From an uncultured Roseibium sp. (GTDB lineage Bacteria > Pseudomonadota > Alphaproteobacteria > Rhizobiales > Stappiaceae), in NCBI RefSeq assembly GCF_963669205.1, contig NZ_OY769915.1, positions 4,686,001 to 4,750,000 on the forward strand: 64,000 bases of DNA, written 5' to 3'. Each line of letters begins with the position of its first letter. The stretch's first letter is position 1. The notes under the pieces were generated by a model. That model was not told the DNA's origin and made no database searches. It saw only the letters and a list, made by a program, of their open reading frames with translations. Of this stretch, positions 34,732-43,601 are shown one piece after another. Both the position numbers and the translations under genes were made by a program.

Positions 34732-35307
34732 ATGCGTACCCTTGTCACCGTTGCCCTCATGAGTTTGCTCGCCGTTCCGGCCTTGGCCGAGACCCGCACC
34801 TACAAGACAGACGCAGGTCATACGGAAGTTCGCTTCGGCTGGGACCACGCGGGCGTCAGCCGCCAGCACGGCGAGTTCGACCGTGCGGAGGGAACCCTGG
34901 TGATCGACCCTGCGGATCCGGCTTCGGCCACGCTGGAGGTCACCATCGATGCGTCCTCGGTATCCACCGGCGTCGGGCCGCTCGATGATCACGTGAAGAG
35001 CGCCGACTTCCTGGTCGTGGAGGACCATCCCGCCATACGCTTCGTTTCCACTTCGGTGACGCCGACCGGTGATACCACGGCTGATGTTGCGGGCGAGGTA
35101 ACGCTCCGGGGCGTGACCGTGCCCGTCACGCTGCAGGTCGAACTGATCCATCAGGGTCCGCACCCCGTCGCCAAGTTCATCGATTACTACAAGGGCGACT
35201 GGCTGGGCTTTCACGCGACCACCGAGATCGACACGGCCCCCTTCGGTTTCGCGCTGCCTGTCGGTCCGCTCTCCATCGATATCTCGACGGAAATGCGCGC
35301 CCAGTGA
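34732..35307 (+). CDS. YceI-family periplasmic protein
   Basis: A 191-aa secreted protein. Residues 1-19 form a signal peptide cut after ALA. The mature part is a YceI lipocalin-like barrel (YKTDAGHTEVRFGWDHAGVS, GTLVIDPADP, DFLVVEDHPAIRFVSTSV, GEVTLRGVTVPVTLQV). YceI proteins bind isoprenoid-type lipids and are often stress- or base-induced; the ligand here is unknown. ATG 34732 is used because it opens the signal peptide. It stands alone and converges on the esterase gene. Confidence 0.92.
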   Translation: MRTLVTVALMSLLAVPALAETRTYKTDAGHTEVRFGWDHAGVSRQHGEFDRAEGTLVIDPADPASATLEVTIDASSVSTGVGPLDDHVKSADFLVVEDHPAIRFVSTSVTPTGDTTADVAGEVTLRGVTVPVTLQVELIHQGPHPVAKFIDYYKGDWLGFHATTEIDTAPFGFALPVGPLSIDISTEMRAQ

Positions 35308-35385
35308 CGTTTCCGGTCGCTGCGCTCGCCTCAGTGCCGGCTCAGCGACCGCGGGTCTCGCTGGCCTGGCCGGGGAAAGAAAACC

Positions 35386-36234
35386 TCAAAGCTGCTTGAG
35401 CGAAAGACCCTCAAACCAGTCAAGAATGGTATCCGCCCAGCCTGCCGGTGCACTGTGACCGCCCTTGTGCAGCAGAAGGTCGATCTGCCCCGCTTCGCAG
35501 TCCGTCCAGTGCCGCAGCCAGTACTCCCCTTCAAAACTGTTGGTTTCCGGCTGCCGGTTGCCGCAACGGTTCGTTTCCCTCAGCACCTTGAGGGAGGCCC
35601 AGACATCGCCCTGCACAACCGTACCGTCCCTGAAGGACCGGCCCTCCAGGGGAACCGTCCGGTCCGTCCAGCCATGTGCATGAAACAGCCGCACCGGGCC
35701 CGCGCAACGCTCCGGCAGGCTGTCCCAGAAAGCGCCTGCGACGGGCGCATAGGCATCCGCAAACTCAGGCAGCCGGCAGGCCATGTCCCAGACCATGGAT
35801 CCGCCGCGCGAAAAACCGGCGAGCACGAAGGGTGCATCCGCCAGCCGGTATCTGTCGCGGACATCGGCAATCACGTCCTGCAGGAAAACCGCGTCGTCGC
35901 GATCATGCTTCGTGTTGTCCGCCCGCACGGACCAGTCCTTCGTCCAGCGCGCCTCGGGATGTTCTCCGTTGGGCGCAACGAACACATAGCCGCGGGCAAC
36001 CGAGACACGGGCAAGATCGGAATTGAGCATTGCCTTCCCGGTGCTGCCGCCGCCATGAAGATGCATGACAATGCCGGCAGGCTCACTTTCAGGCAGGATC
36101 AGGTGATAGCTTCCGCTTTCAACACGGCACGGGGTCTCCGCATCGCCGCACGCCTGCTGCGCGGAAGCCGCGCCCGGAAAAACGAAAAATGCCAGCATAA
36201 AGCCGGCAACGTAAGGCAATCCCCTGCTCTGCAT
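35386..36234 (-). CDS. Secreted PHB-depolymerase/LpqC-type esterase
   Basis: A 282-aa alpha/beta hydrolase. A signal peptide (residues 1-25, ending GAASA) precedes the mature enzyme. The oxyanion strand MHLHGGGSTG, the nucleophile elbow GFSRGG, and acid and histidine candidates in HGWTDRTVP and HKGGHSAP give a full catalytic set. It belongs to the polyhydroxybutyrate depolymerase/feruloyl esterase-like group; the true ester is not predictable. The start at 36234 (MQSRGL) is preferred to a TTG at 36264 because it opens the signal peptide. Confidence 0.85.
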   Translation of the reverse strand: MQSRGLPYVAGFMLAFFVFPGAASAQQACGDAETPCRVESGSYHLILPESEPAGIVMHLHGGGSTGKAMLNSDLARVSVARGYVFVAPNGEHPEARWTKDWSVRADNTKHDRDDAVFLQDVIADVRDRYRLADAPFVLAGFSRGGSMVWDMACRLPEFADAYAPVAGAFWDSLPERCAGPVRLFHAHGWTDRTVPLEGRSFRDGTVVQGDVWASLKVLRETNRCGNRQPETNSFEGEYWLRHWTDCEAGQIDLLLHKGGHSAPAGWADTILDWFEGLSLKQL

Positions 36235-36415
36235 GTCTGTTTCCCACCACATGACGCGATCCAAATGCTTGCCTTCGCCGCCGCACCCGTTCTCTAGGGG
36301 TCACGCCCGTCAGCCCGGCCCCAGATTTGTCTGGCAGACGCCGGAATGATGCAAATCACTAAGTTGTATGAGCCGCTTCGAGACTGTCCGGACACACACC
36401 GGAATGGGTCTCATG

Positions 36416-37798
36416 TCAGGCCCGGCGCGTGCCGGCCTTGTGAAACCAGCTCCGCGCATAGGCCTGATATGCGGGATCCGCAGTGATAATTCCGGTCCTG
36501 GCCACCAGCTCAACGGGGTTCTTCAACCTGTCTGAGACCAGCAGGGCGGCGCCGAGGCCCGTGCCGGTTGTCGAGACGTCCGAGCCTGCGGCAACACGTC
36601 CCGTCGCAACCTCAAGCATCTTCATGAACAGGTCGTTCCTTGCAAACGGGCCTTCCACGATCGTCGGCCCTTCAGCGCCGATGAGCTCCAGGCACCGGCT
36701 GGTCACCAGTGCAAGGTAGAAGGATGCGGCCGCATACCGTTCGCCGTCGGTGAGTGCGCTTTCGTCCACGCTCCAGCCTGCCCGGGCGCCCTGAAAAGGT
36801 CCCGAGAGCGGGTCGACCGCGGGATAAAGCTGGATCCGGTTCGCCAGGACGCGGGACACATCCTCTTCGGAGGCGTGACGGGCTCCCTCCTTCATCACCA
36901 GGTCGAACTCCCGTCCGCCCATGAACCGTGCCGACGGGACGGGGTCTCCGAACGCATTCACGTTCAGCAGGGTGTCGCGTTCCGGAGACAGATCCTTCCC
37001 GTGTCCGCCGACCGCAAAGGAAATCACCCATGTTCCGGTCGATACGACTGAAAAGGCACCTTTCAGGGCGAGTAGGTATGGATAAAGAGACGCATTGGAA
37101 TCGTGAATGCCACTGGCAACCGGTATGTCGGCCCGAAGTCCCGTGAGAGCGGCGATATCCGGTTTCAGCAGGTGCGTGCAACTGGCCGCGAACCGAGCCG
37201 GTGCCATCTTGTCGGCAAGTCCCAGGCGCGGGACCAGGGACGAGAAGCGGCGGTCCTGCGGGTTCCAGAGGTCCGTGTGGGCACCGAGTGACGTCATTTC
37301 CGTGTTCTTCGCACCCGTCAGCTTGTAGCACCAGTACTGGGGATATGTGACGACGCTGGCGATCCGGTCAAGCAGGTCAGCATCCCGGTCGAGTTGCCAG
37401 TAGATCTGGGCCCCGACATTCAGTCCGAGCGCAAGACGCGGCGATCCCGTTTCCTGAAAGTCCGGGCGAATGGCATCGTAGTCCGCCGACAAGTCATCGG
37501 GCCCGGCAAACTCGTAGTCCAGCATCGGCGCAGCCAGGTTGCCGTCCCTGTCCAGAAGAACGATGCTGGCGCCATGCGTCGCGATCGAGATCGCATCGAT
37601 ACCGTATTTTCCATTGTGCCGTGCGAGCGCATCAACGATGAAGCTCCAGAGCCCCTGAAGGTCATAATGCGGATAGGGTGGTTCGGCGCGGACGGTATTC
37701 GGCTGCGTCGCAATATCGATTTCGGCGCCGTGGATGGCGTCCACCACGCCAACCTTGGCGTTCGTCTTACCGATGTCTATGACTGCAATGTGTCTCAC
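36416..37798 (-). CDS. FGGY-family carbohydrate kinase 1
   Basis: A 460-aa kinase of the FGGY fold. It has the first phosphate loop IDIGKTNAKVGVVD at residues 7-20, substrate-side GIHDSNASLYPYL with the catalytic Asp region near 240, second phosphate motif STGTWVISF near 265 and adenosine-side TGTGLGAALL near 420. It resembles rhamnulokinase/fuculokinase-type members, but the sugar cannot be named. It is transcribed away from the gntR gene; the 254-base shared intergenic region holds an operator copy (38034-38045), so it belongs to the same regulon. Confidence 0.88.
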   Translation of the reverse strand: MRHIAVIDIGKTNAKVGVVDAIHGAEIDIATQPNTVRAEPPYPHYDLQGLWSFIVDALARHNGKYGIDAISIATHGASIVLLDRDGNLAAPMLDYEFAGPDDLSADYDAIRPDFQETGSPRLALGLNVGAQIYWQLDRDADLLDRIASVVTYPQYWCYKLTGAKNTEMTSLGAHTDLWNPQDRRFSSLVPRLGLADKMAPARFAASCTHLLKPDIAALTGLRADIPVASGIHDSNASLYPYLLALKGAFSVVSTGTWVISFAVGGHGKDLSPERDTLLNVNAFGDPVPSARFMGGREFDLVMKEGARHASEEDVSRVLANRIQLYPAVDPLSGPFQGARAGWSVDESALTDGERYAAASFYLALVTSRCLELIGAEGPTIVEGPFARNDLFMKMLEVATGRVAAGSDVSTTGTGLGAALLVSDRLKNPVELVARTGIITADPAYQAYARSWFHKAGTRRA

Positions 37799-38033
37799 TC
37801 ACAAAGTTCCCCACCGGAGCGGCGTCTCCTGGCATGCGCTTCCGGACCGGCTGAACGACGCACTTTTTTCCAACCTGTCACACTCCTCATTTCATCTCAA
37901 CGCACGCTCCGCGCCGGTTGACAATCACGGACGTCATTACAGCCGTCGCCGCGATCAGTGCCGGGGCGCTCCCGGATTCACAACGCCGCGGCAATCTGTC
38001 GACAAACACCCTTGCCCGGATTTCGAGTGAAGG

Positions 38034-38045
38034 GTAGCATGTTAG
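38034..38045. promoter_or_regulatory. GntR-regulon operator, copy 1
   Basis: GTAGCATGTTAG followed by TATAC, ending 7 bases before the gntR ATG. It matches the perfect palindrome at 49000-49011 at 10 of 12 positions and probably mediates autoregulation. Confidence 0.65.
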
Positions 38046-38052
38046 TATACCA

Positions 38053-38781
38053 ATGAGCGAAATGACGGCCACAGATATGGAGACCTCCGGCACCGTTCTG
38101 CTGACACCCTTGTCAGAGTACGAGGGCAGTCTGTCGTCCCGCGTCTACATGAGCCTGAAAGACGCGATCCTAACCCTGGCTTACGAACCGGGAGAAGTGC
38201 TGCGGAAAGCCGAGATATGTGAGCAGTTCGGCATTTCGCGAAGCCCGGTTTCCGAAGCTGTGGCGAGATTGGCCGCTGAGGGATTGCTCAGGGTCATGCC
38301 GCAGTCGGGCACCTATGTGGCTCAATTGTCGATGGACGAGGTGCGGGAGGGCGCGTTTATCAGGGAGGCTTTCGAACTGGCCGCCGTCGAATATGTGGCG
38401 CAGATCATCACCGACGACCAGATCACGCTTTTGCGCCGAAACCTGAAAGTCCAGCAGGGACTTGTGGAGGATCAGGACATTCAGGGATTTTACAAGTCCG
38501 ACACCGCGATGCACAATCTGATCATGGGATTCACCCATTTCAGACGCCTGGCATCCATTGCCGAGACCAGTTGGCTGCATGTCAACCGGGCCCGCCAGCT
38601 TGTCTTGCCGAACCCGAGACGGGTGTCAGACACGCTCGAAGAGCACACCGCGATCGTCGACGCGCTTGCAGCGCGCGACCCGCATGCTGCCAGATCCGCA
38701 ACGGAGTTTCACCTGGGCCAGCTCATCCGCCACCTGGAAGCGGTGGAACGCGAACGGCCGGAGCTTTTTTCACGACCATGA
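38053..38781 (+). CDS. GntR-family (FCD) transcriptional regulator
   Basis: A 242-aa regulator with an N-terminal winged helix (LSSRVYMSLKDAILTLAYEP, CEQFGISRSPVSEAVARLAA, GTYVAQLS) and an FCD effector domain (IREAFELAAVEYVAQII, LEEHTAIVDALAARDPHAA). ATG 38053 has no clear ribosome site and the operator ends just before it; ATG 38062 is an alternative. It is the first gene of a unit with ATGA overlaps into the isomerase and kinase genes and is the probable regulator of the CATGTTAG sites through to 49000. Confidence 0.9.
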   Translation: MSEMTATDMETSGTVLLTPLSEYEGSLSSRVYMSLKDAILTLAYEPGEVLRKAEICEQFGISRSPVSEAVARLAAEGLLRVMPQSGTYVAQLSMDEVREGAFIREAFELAAVEYVAQIITDDQITLLRRNLKVQQGLVEDQDIQGFYKSDTAMHNLIMGFTHFRRLASIAETSWLHVNRARQLVLPNPRRVSDTLEEHTAIVDALAARDPHAARSATEFHLGQLIRHLEAVERERPELFSRP

Positions 38782-39749
38782 CACGTCCCAATCGTCCCCG
38801 CTATGCCGCCCGCCTGAATGCCTTCAAACAGCTCTCGCCAGGGTCCGATATACTCGATTGGATCTCTGCCGCAGGACAGGTGGAGAGACTTGGTGCGGCC
38901 GACCTGAACTATCCGGATCACGTTTCGAAACACGGCGAAGACGCTGTCAAGGGCGCCTTGTCCGACGCGGAACTGGAATTGAACGGCATTGCGATGCGTT
39001 ACTATACCGAGCCGGCATTCAAGCTCGGAGCCTTTACCCATCCCGACCCGTCGGTCCGCCAGGCCGCCATCGATATCACCAAACGGGGAATGGACGCCTG
39101 CGCCCGGATGGGAGGCAGGGTCGTCACGCTCTGGATGGGGCAGGACGGCTTCGACTACGCCTTCCAGATGGACTATGCCGCGGCCTGGGAGCATACGATA
39201 GAAGCGATCCGGGACGTCTGTGCGCACAACCCCGGGCTCGATATCGCCATAGAATACAAGCCCAACGAACCGCGGGCGTTTTCCCTCATGCCGGACATCG
39301 GCACGACATTGCTCGCCTGCAGGGAAGTGAATGCCGCCAATCTCGGCGTGACACTCGATTTCGCGCATGTCCTTTATGCGGACGAAATGCCCGCCTGTTC
39401 AGCCGCGTTGATCGCGCGTCATTCCCGGATGATCGGTCTGCACCTGAACGACGGCTACGGCAAACGCGACGACGGCCTGATGGTCGGGTCCGTTCACGCC
39501 ATTCAGACGGTCGAACTCCTGATGGCGATGCTGCGGGCAAACCAGACGGATGTGATCTACTTCGACACGTTTCCCGATATGGGCGGCCTGAACCCGATCG
39601 AGGAGGCACGCACGAATGTCATCATGACCGACCGGCTTCTGGACGTGGCCGAGAGCCTGTCGGACGACGCCGAACTCGGCGACGCGATCAGCCGGCAGGA
39701 CGCGGCGATCTCGCAGAGGATCGTTGCCCGGAAGTTGTACGGGGCATGA
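38778..39749 (+). CDS. TIM-barrel sugar isomerase/epimerase
   Basis: A 323-aa xylose-isomerase-like TIM-barrel protein. Metal-ligand candidates lie on the barrel strands: IAIEYKPNEPRAF, NLGVTLDFAHVLYADE, IGLHLNDGYGKRDDG, and a late Asp in YFDTFPDMGG. The pattern resembles L-rhamnose/L-lyxose isomerase-like and AP-endonuclease-2-superfamily enzymes. The ATG overlaps the gntR stop (ATGA) and the stop overlaps the kinase start, implying an isomerase-then-kinase sequence. Substrate unknown. Confidence 0.85.
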   Translation: MTRPNRPRYAARLNAFKQLSPGSDILDWISAAGQVERLGAADLNYPDHVSKHGEDAVKGALSDAELELNGIAMRYYTEPAFKLGAFTHPDPSVRQAAIDITKRGMDACARMGGRVVTLWMGQDGFDYAFQMDYAAAWEHTIEAIRDVCAHNPGLDIAIEYKPNEPRAFSLMPDIGTTLLACREVNAANLGVTLDFAHVLYADEMPACSAALIARHSRMIGLHLNDGYGKRDDGLMVGSVHAIQTVELLMAMLRANQTDVIYFDTFPDMGGLNPIEEARTNVIMTDRLLDVAESLSDDAELGDAISRQDAAISQRIVARKLYGA

Positions 39750-40594
39750 CGATCCTGGTTACAGGGGCATTGCATTGGGATGTCGTGGTGCAGGCACCCA
39801 GACTTCCGCATATCGACGAGACCTTGAGAGGGTCATCGGTCGCCTATCAGTTCGGCGGCAAGGGAGGCAACCAGGCCGTCGCGGCGGCCCTAGCCGGGGC
39901 GGATGTCGCCTTCGCGGGGCGGATCGGATCGGATCAGGCCGGTGCGGAAATGCGACGCAGATTGACGGACGCCGGGATCGACGTATCTGAATTGCAGGTC
40001 GGGCCGGACGCTTCGGGAATGAGTGCCGCGATTGTCGATGATGACGGCAATTACGGTGCGGTCATCGTTTCCGCGGAGAACCACAAGCTCGACACCGGTC
40101 TGTTGACCATCCCGGGCGGATGCCGAATGGTGCTCATGCAGAATGAGCTGACGCATGCCGCTTTGCATGAGATCAAGAAAAAGGCGCATCGGGCCGATGT
40201 TCCGGTCGTGCTCAATGCAGCCCCGGCCCTCGGGCTCACTGGCGCTGACCTGGAAAGCGTGAATGTGCTGATCGTCAACCGCGTGGAGGCTTCGGATCTG
40301 CTGGGCCGCGATCCGGCGGAACTGGATCCACCCGAGAGTATCCGTGCGCTTCAGGGTCTCGCTCCCGGATCGGACATCGTGGTGACGCTCGGAGGTGACG
40401 GCGTGATCTTCGCGCAGAACGGCGGGACACCGGAACATCAACCCGCCAAGCAGACGGCTGTCCGCTCCACTCACGGTGCAGGGGACGTTTTTGTCGGCAC
40501 CTTCGCCGCAGCCCACGTCGACGGTGCGCCGTTCAACGCGGCGATCGGAAGAGCGCAGGAAGCAGCGACCGATCACGTCTCCGGGAACCGCTAG
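39746..40594 (+). CDS. Ribokinase-like PfkB kinase 2
   Basis: A 282-aa PfkB sugar kinase: substrate-binding QFGGKGGNQAVAAALAGADV near residue 34, NEL motif near residue 132 and the signature THGAGDVFVGTF with the catalytic Asp near 247. Slightly short against ribokinases of about 300 aa. It is coupled to the isomerase by ATGA, so it probably phosphorylates the isomerised sugar. It ends at a stem shared with the convergent aldo/keto reductase gene. Confidence 0.88.
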   Translation: MTILVTGALHWDVVVQAPRLPHIDETLRGSSVAYQFGGKGGNQAVAAALAGADVAFAGRIGSDQAGAEMRRRLTDAGIDVSELQVGPDASGMSAAIVDDDGNYGAVIVSAENHKLDTGLLTIPGGCRMVLMQNELTHAALHEIKKKAHRADVPVVLNAAPALGLTGADLESVNVLIVNRVEASDLLGRDPAELDPPESIRALQGLAPGSDIVVTLGGDGVIFAQNGGTPEHQPAKQTAVRSTHGAGDVFVGTFAAAHVDGAPFNAAIGRAQEAATDHVSGNR

Positions 40595-40620
40595 ACCGGG
40601 CATCTTCCGTCTGCCCGGTC
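40594..40620. terminator. Bidirectional terminator stem between convergent genes
   Basis: GACCGGGCA (40594-40602), 9-base loop, TGCCCGGTC (40612-40620): a perfect 9-bp GC-rich stem between the kinase stop and the convergent reductase stop. T runs are weak. Confidence 0.55.
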
Positions 40621-41641
40621 ACGGTGCGTCTTCGCGCACCAGACCTTCTCTTTTCAGGTCGGTCCAAAGTGCCTCGGGGATGTCAGCACCTTCCGCCTTG
40701 AGATTGCTTTGCATCTCGTTGACACCCTGCCCGCCCGGGATGACCGAAATCACCGATGGGTGCCGGAGTGGAAACTGAAATGCGGCATCCACCAGCCGAA
40801 CGCCGTGGCGGTCACAGATATCCTGGATCGCGCGAACCCTTTCCAGCACGTCTTCAGGAGCCGGGTCGTAGTTGTAAAAGGCGCCCGGTTTCGCTCCCGT
40901 CGCCAGGATGCCGGAGTTATAGGGACCGCCGATGACAACGCCGATATTGCGCGTCTCGCAAAGCGGCAGAAAGCTTGTCAGGGCTTCCTGCTCGAGCAGT
41001 GTGTATCTCCCTGCCAGAAGGAAGATGTCGAAATCGCCCCGTTCGGCCATCCACTGGCAAGGTTGCCATTCGTTCACACCGGCGCCGAACGCCTTGATTG
41101 TCCCCTGGTTCCTCAGCGAGAGCAGCGCCTTGTATCCGCCGTTCATGAACTCGTTCAGCTTTAAATCGAGCGCGTCTTGCGTACCGTGATTGAAAATATC
41201 CAGATCATGGGCGAACAGGATGTCGATGCGGTCAATTCCGAGCCGTTCCAGGCTGAATTCGATCGAGCGCATCACCCCGTCATACGTGTAGTCATAGATC
41301 TCCCGTCTGGCGGGCACGTCGAACCACTTTCCGAACCCGTCCCGATCCTCGGGCCGTGTCGCTTGAAGTATCCTGCCGATCTTCGTCGACAGGACATAAT
41401 CGTCCCGATCCTTGCCGCGCAGGAGCGGATTGAGACGGGTCTCGGAAAGACCGAGTCCGTAGAGTGGAGCGGTGTCGAAGTAGCGTACACCGGCGTCCCA
41501 GGAAGCCGTCAGTATCTCCTGCGCGTCCCTGTCCGGGATCGCCCGGTACAGGTTACCGAGCGGTGCCGTTCCGAAACCGAGACTTGTTACGGTGACGCCG
41601 CCGTTGCCGAGCCTGTCCCAATGTCTTGTCTGTAACCCCAT
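40619..41641 (-). CDS. Aldo/keto reductase (aldose 1-dehydrogenase-like)
   Basis: A 340-aa AKR. It opens with SLGFGTAPLGNLY, and the catalytic Asp-Tyr pair is in DAGVRYFDTAPLYGLGLSE, the Lys in VLSTKIGR and the His in ILFAHDLD. Family members include D-threo-aldose (L-fucose) 1-dehydrogenase and pyridoxal 4-dehydrogenase; in a sugar regulon the former is more likely. ATG 41641 has AAAAGGAGG upstream; the open frame extends to 41698 through the operator. It is divergent from the BtpA gene and shares its operator. Confidence 0.88.
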   Translation of the reverse strand: MGLQTRHWDRLGNGGVTVTSLGFGTAPLGNLYRAIPDRDAQEILTASWDAGVRYFDTAPLYGLGLSETRLNPLLRGKDRDDYVLSTKIGRILQATRPEDRDGFGKWFDVPARREIYDYTYDGVMRSIEFSLERLGIDRIDILFAHDLDIFNHGTQDALDLKLNEFMNGGYKALLSLRNQGTIKAFGAGVNEWQPCQWMAERGDFDIFLLAGRYTLLEQEALTSFLPLCETRNIGVVIGGPYNSGILATGAKPGAFYNYDPAPEDVLERVRAIQDICDRHGVRLVDAAFQFPLRHPSVISVIPGGQGVNEMQSNLKAEGADIPEALWTDLKREGLVREDAP

Positions 41642-41658
41642 GGCATGCCTCCTTTTAA

Positions 41659-41670
41659 CTGACATGCTAG
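41659..41670. promoter_or_regulatory. GntR-regulon operator, copy 2
   Basis: CTGACATGCTAG followed by TATC lies between the divergent reductase (start 41641) and BtpA-family (start 41731) genes. It matches the 49000 palindrome at 10 of 12 positions. Confidence 0.65.
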
Positions 41671-41730
41671 TATCAATTAAGTTAGACTGCACCTTCAAAT
41701 TCGGCTGCAGGACTGCGTGGAGGAAACTTG

Positions 41731-42534
41731 ATGGCGAATTTCGAAACTGTTTTTGGGACCCCCAAGCCCGTTATCGCCATGGTTCATTTCGGCGCATTGC
41801 CCGGAACGCCGCTCTATGACGCGGAACGCGGTCTCTCCGGCCTGCTAAGCGACGCCGAAGCCGATCTTCACGCCCTTCAGGCAGCGGGCGTGGACGCCGT
41901 CATGTTCGGCAACGAGAATGACCGCCCCTACGAGTTTTCGGTGGACCCGGCGAGCACGGCCACGATGGCCTATGTGATCGGCCGTCTCAGGGACCAGATT
42001 ACCGTTCCGTTCGGGGTCAACGTTCTTTGGGATCCCAAGAGCACGATCGCGCTCGCAGCCGCGTGTGGCGCAACCTTCTGCCGTGAGATCTTCACTGGCA
42101 CCTATGCCAGCGACATGGGGCACTGGGCACCCGATGCCGGTGAGGCCCTGCGCTATCGAAAGCGCCTGGAAAAAGACGATCTCCTGATGCTCTACAATGT
42201 CTGCGCCGAATTTGCCGACAGTCTCGATCGTCGCTCGCTCGCCGATCGCGCCCGGTCCGCGGTCTTTTCCTCGATCCCGGACGCCATTCTCGTGTCGGGC
42301 CAGATCACCGGGGAAGCAGCGCGCATGGAGGATCTGGAAGCCGTGAAGACAGCGCTGCCAGACACCCCCGTTCTGGCCAACACGGGCGTGAAGCTTCACA
42401 CGGTCGCCGACGTTCTTCGCATCGCCGACGGATGTGTCGTCGGCTCCAGCCTGAAAGTGGACGGCAACACCTGGAACCCGGTTGACCCGGATCGCGCCAA
42501 GCAGTTCATGGACCGCGCGAGGGCCGCCCGATGA
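41731..42534 (+). CDS. BtpA/SgcQ-family TIM-barrel protein
   Basis: A 267-aa member of the BtpA/SgcQ family (VIAMVHFGALPGTPLYD at the start, DAVMFGNENDRPY, PFGVNVLWDP, CREIFTGTYASDMG, ILVSGQITGEA, PVLANTGVKLHTV, GSSLKVDG). The family is named for a cyanobacterial photosystem I biogenesis factor and for SgcQ of the E. coli sgc sugar operon; no reaction is established. ATG 41731 follows GGAGG. It is coupled by ATGA to an M42 peptidase-like gene, as SgcQ occurs with SgcX in E. coli, which argues for a sugar-pathway role. Confidence 0.9.
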   Translation: MANFETVFGTPKPVIAMVHFGALPGTPLYDAERGLSGLLSDAEADLHALQAAGVDAVMFGNENDRPYEFSVDPASTATMAYVIGRLRDQITVPFGVNVLWDPKSTIALAAACGATFCREIFTGTYASDMGHWAPDAGEALRYRKRLEKDDLLMLYNVCAEFADSLDRRSLADRARSAVFSSIPDAILVSGQITGEAARMEDLEAVKTALPDTPVLANTGVKLHTVADVLRIADGCVVGSSLKVDGNTWNPVDPDRAKQFMDRARAAR

Positions 42535-43601
42535 TCAGCGAAGACCTCCAGGCCCTCGTGATGATCCCGGGGCTGTCCGGCCATGAAGAGCGCGTCGCCC
42601 GCGAGATTTCCGCCAGAATGCCGATACCGTGCAGGACGGACCGCCTGGGCAACCTCATTGCGACGTTTCCGGGAACCGGGTCGTCGGTGATGCTCTTCAC
42701 CCACATGGACCAGTTGGGCTTCGTGGTCAGGAAGGTCGAGGAGACCGGCCTGATCAGGGTTCAAAGGCTCGGCGGTGTGCCCGAGCGTGCCCTGCTGTCG
42801 CAAGCCGTCGTCCTGTCCGTCCCGAACGGCAGGGATATCCCCGGCGTCATCGCGAACAAGAGCCACCATGCCACCCAACCAGATGAAAAATACACGGTTC
42901 CCAAGGCAGCGGACCTTTACATCGACGCCGGCTATGCGAGCAAGACTGACGCGGAGGCGGATGGCATCCGGATCGGGACGCCGGTCACCTACGCCCCAAA
43001 CTACATGCACCTTGCCGGCGGCCGCGTTGCCGGCACGGCGATAGACGACAGGGCCGGATGCGCGGTGCTCCTGGAGGTCGCAAGGTCGCTCGCCGGGCGG
43101 CAGGACGGACCGACCGTGCATGTCGTGTTCTCCACGCAGGAGGAATTCAATCTGCGCGGCGCCGTCGTGGCCGCCCAGAGCCTGAAGCCTGATATCGCGA
43201 TCCAGATTGACCTCATGCTGGCGTGTGACACGCCGGACATGTCCGATGTGGGCGAGATGTGCCTCGGCGGTGGACCCGGGATCAGCCTCTACAGTTTTCA
43301 CGGACGCGGAACGCTGAACGGTGTCCTGCCGCATCCGGCGCTCGTCACCGTATTTGAAAGTGCTGCCGAGGACCTTCAAATGCCGCTCCAGCGATCGGCG
43401 CAGGTCGGCGTTCTGACCGACCTCAGCTACGTGCAGCTGGTGGGAGAAGGCGTGGCGTCGATCGATGTCGGTTTTCCCATGCGGTACAGCCACTCCTCGC
43501 TGGAAGTGTGCCAGATCAGCGATCTTGAGGATCTGGCCAGGCTTATGTGCACCGCGCTGGAACACATCACACCGGAAACCAGGCTGGAGCGCGGCGCATG
43601 A
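42531..43601 (+). CDS. M42-family metallopeptidase-like protein (SgcX-like)
   Basis: A 356-aa M42 (glutamyl aminopeptidase/FrvX/SgcX) protein. Metal and catalytic residues are visible: FTHMDQLGFV, the bridging Asp in GTAIDDRAGC, catalytic Glu pair STQEEF, DLMLACDTPD, and a late His in RYSHSSLE. M42 proteins form large aminopeptidase complexes, but FrvX and SgcX sit in sugar operons where their substrate is unknown. It overlaps BtpA and the next kinase by ATGA on both sides, so the three are made together. Confidence 0.9.
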   Translation: MISEDLQALVMIPGLSGHEERVAREISARMPIPCRTDRLGNLIATFPGTGSSVMLFTHMDQLGFVVRKVEETGLIRVQRLGGVPERALLSQAVVLSVPNGRDIPGVIANKSHHATQPDEKYTVPKAADLYIDAGYASKTDAEADGIRIGTPVTYAPNYMHLAGGRVAGTAIDDRAGCAVLLEVARSLAGRQDGPTVHVVFSTQEEFNLRGAVVAAQSLKPDIAIQIDLMLACDTPDMSDVGEMCLGGGPGISLYSFHGRGTLNGVLPHPALVTVFESAAEDLQMPLQRSAQVGVLTDLSYVQLVGEGVASIDVGFPMRYSHSSLEVCQISDLEDLARLMCTALEHITPETRLERGA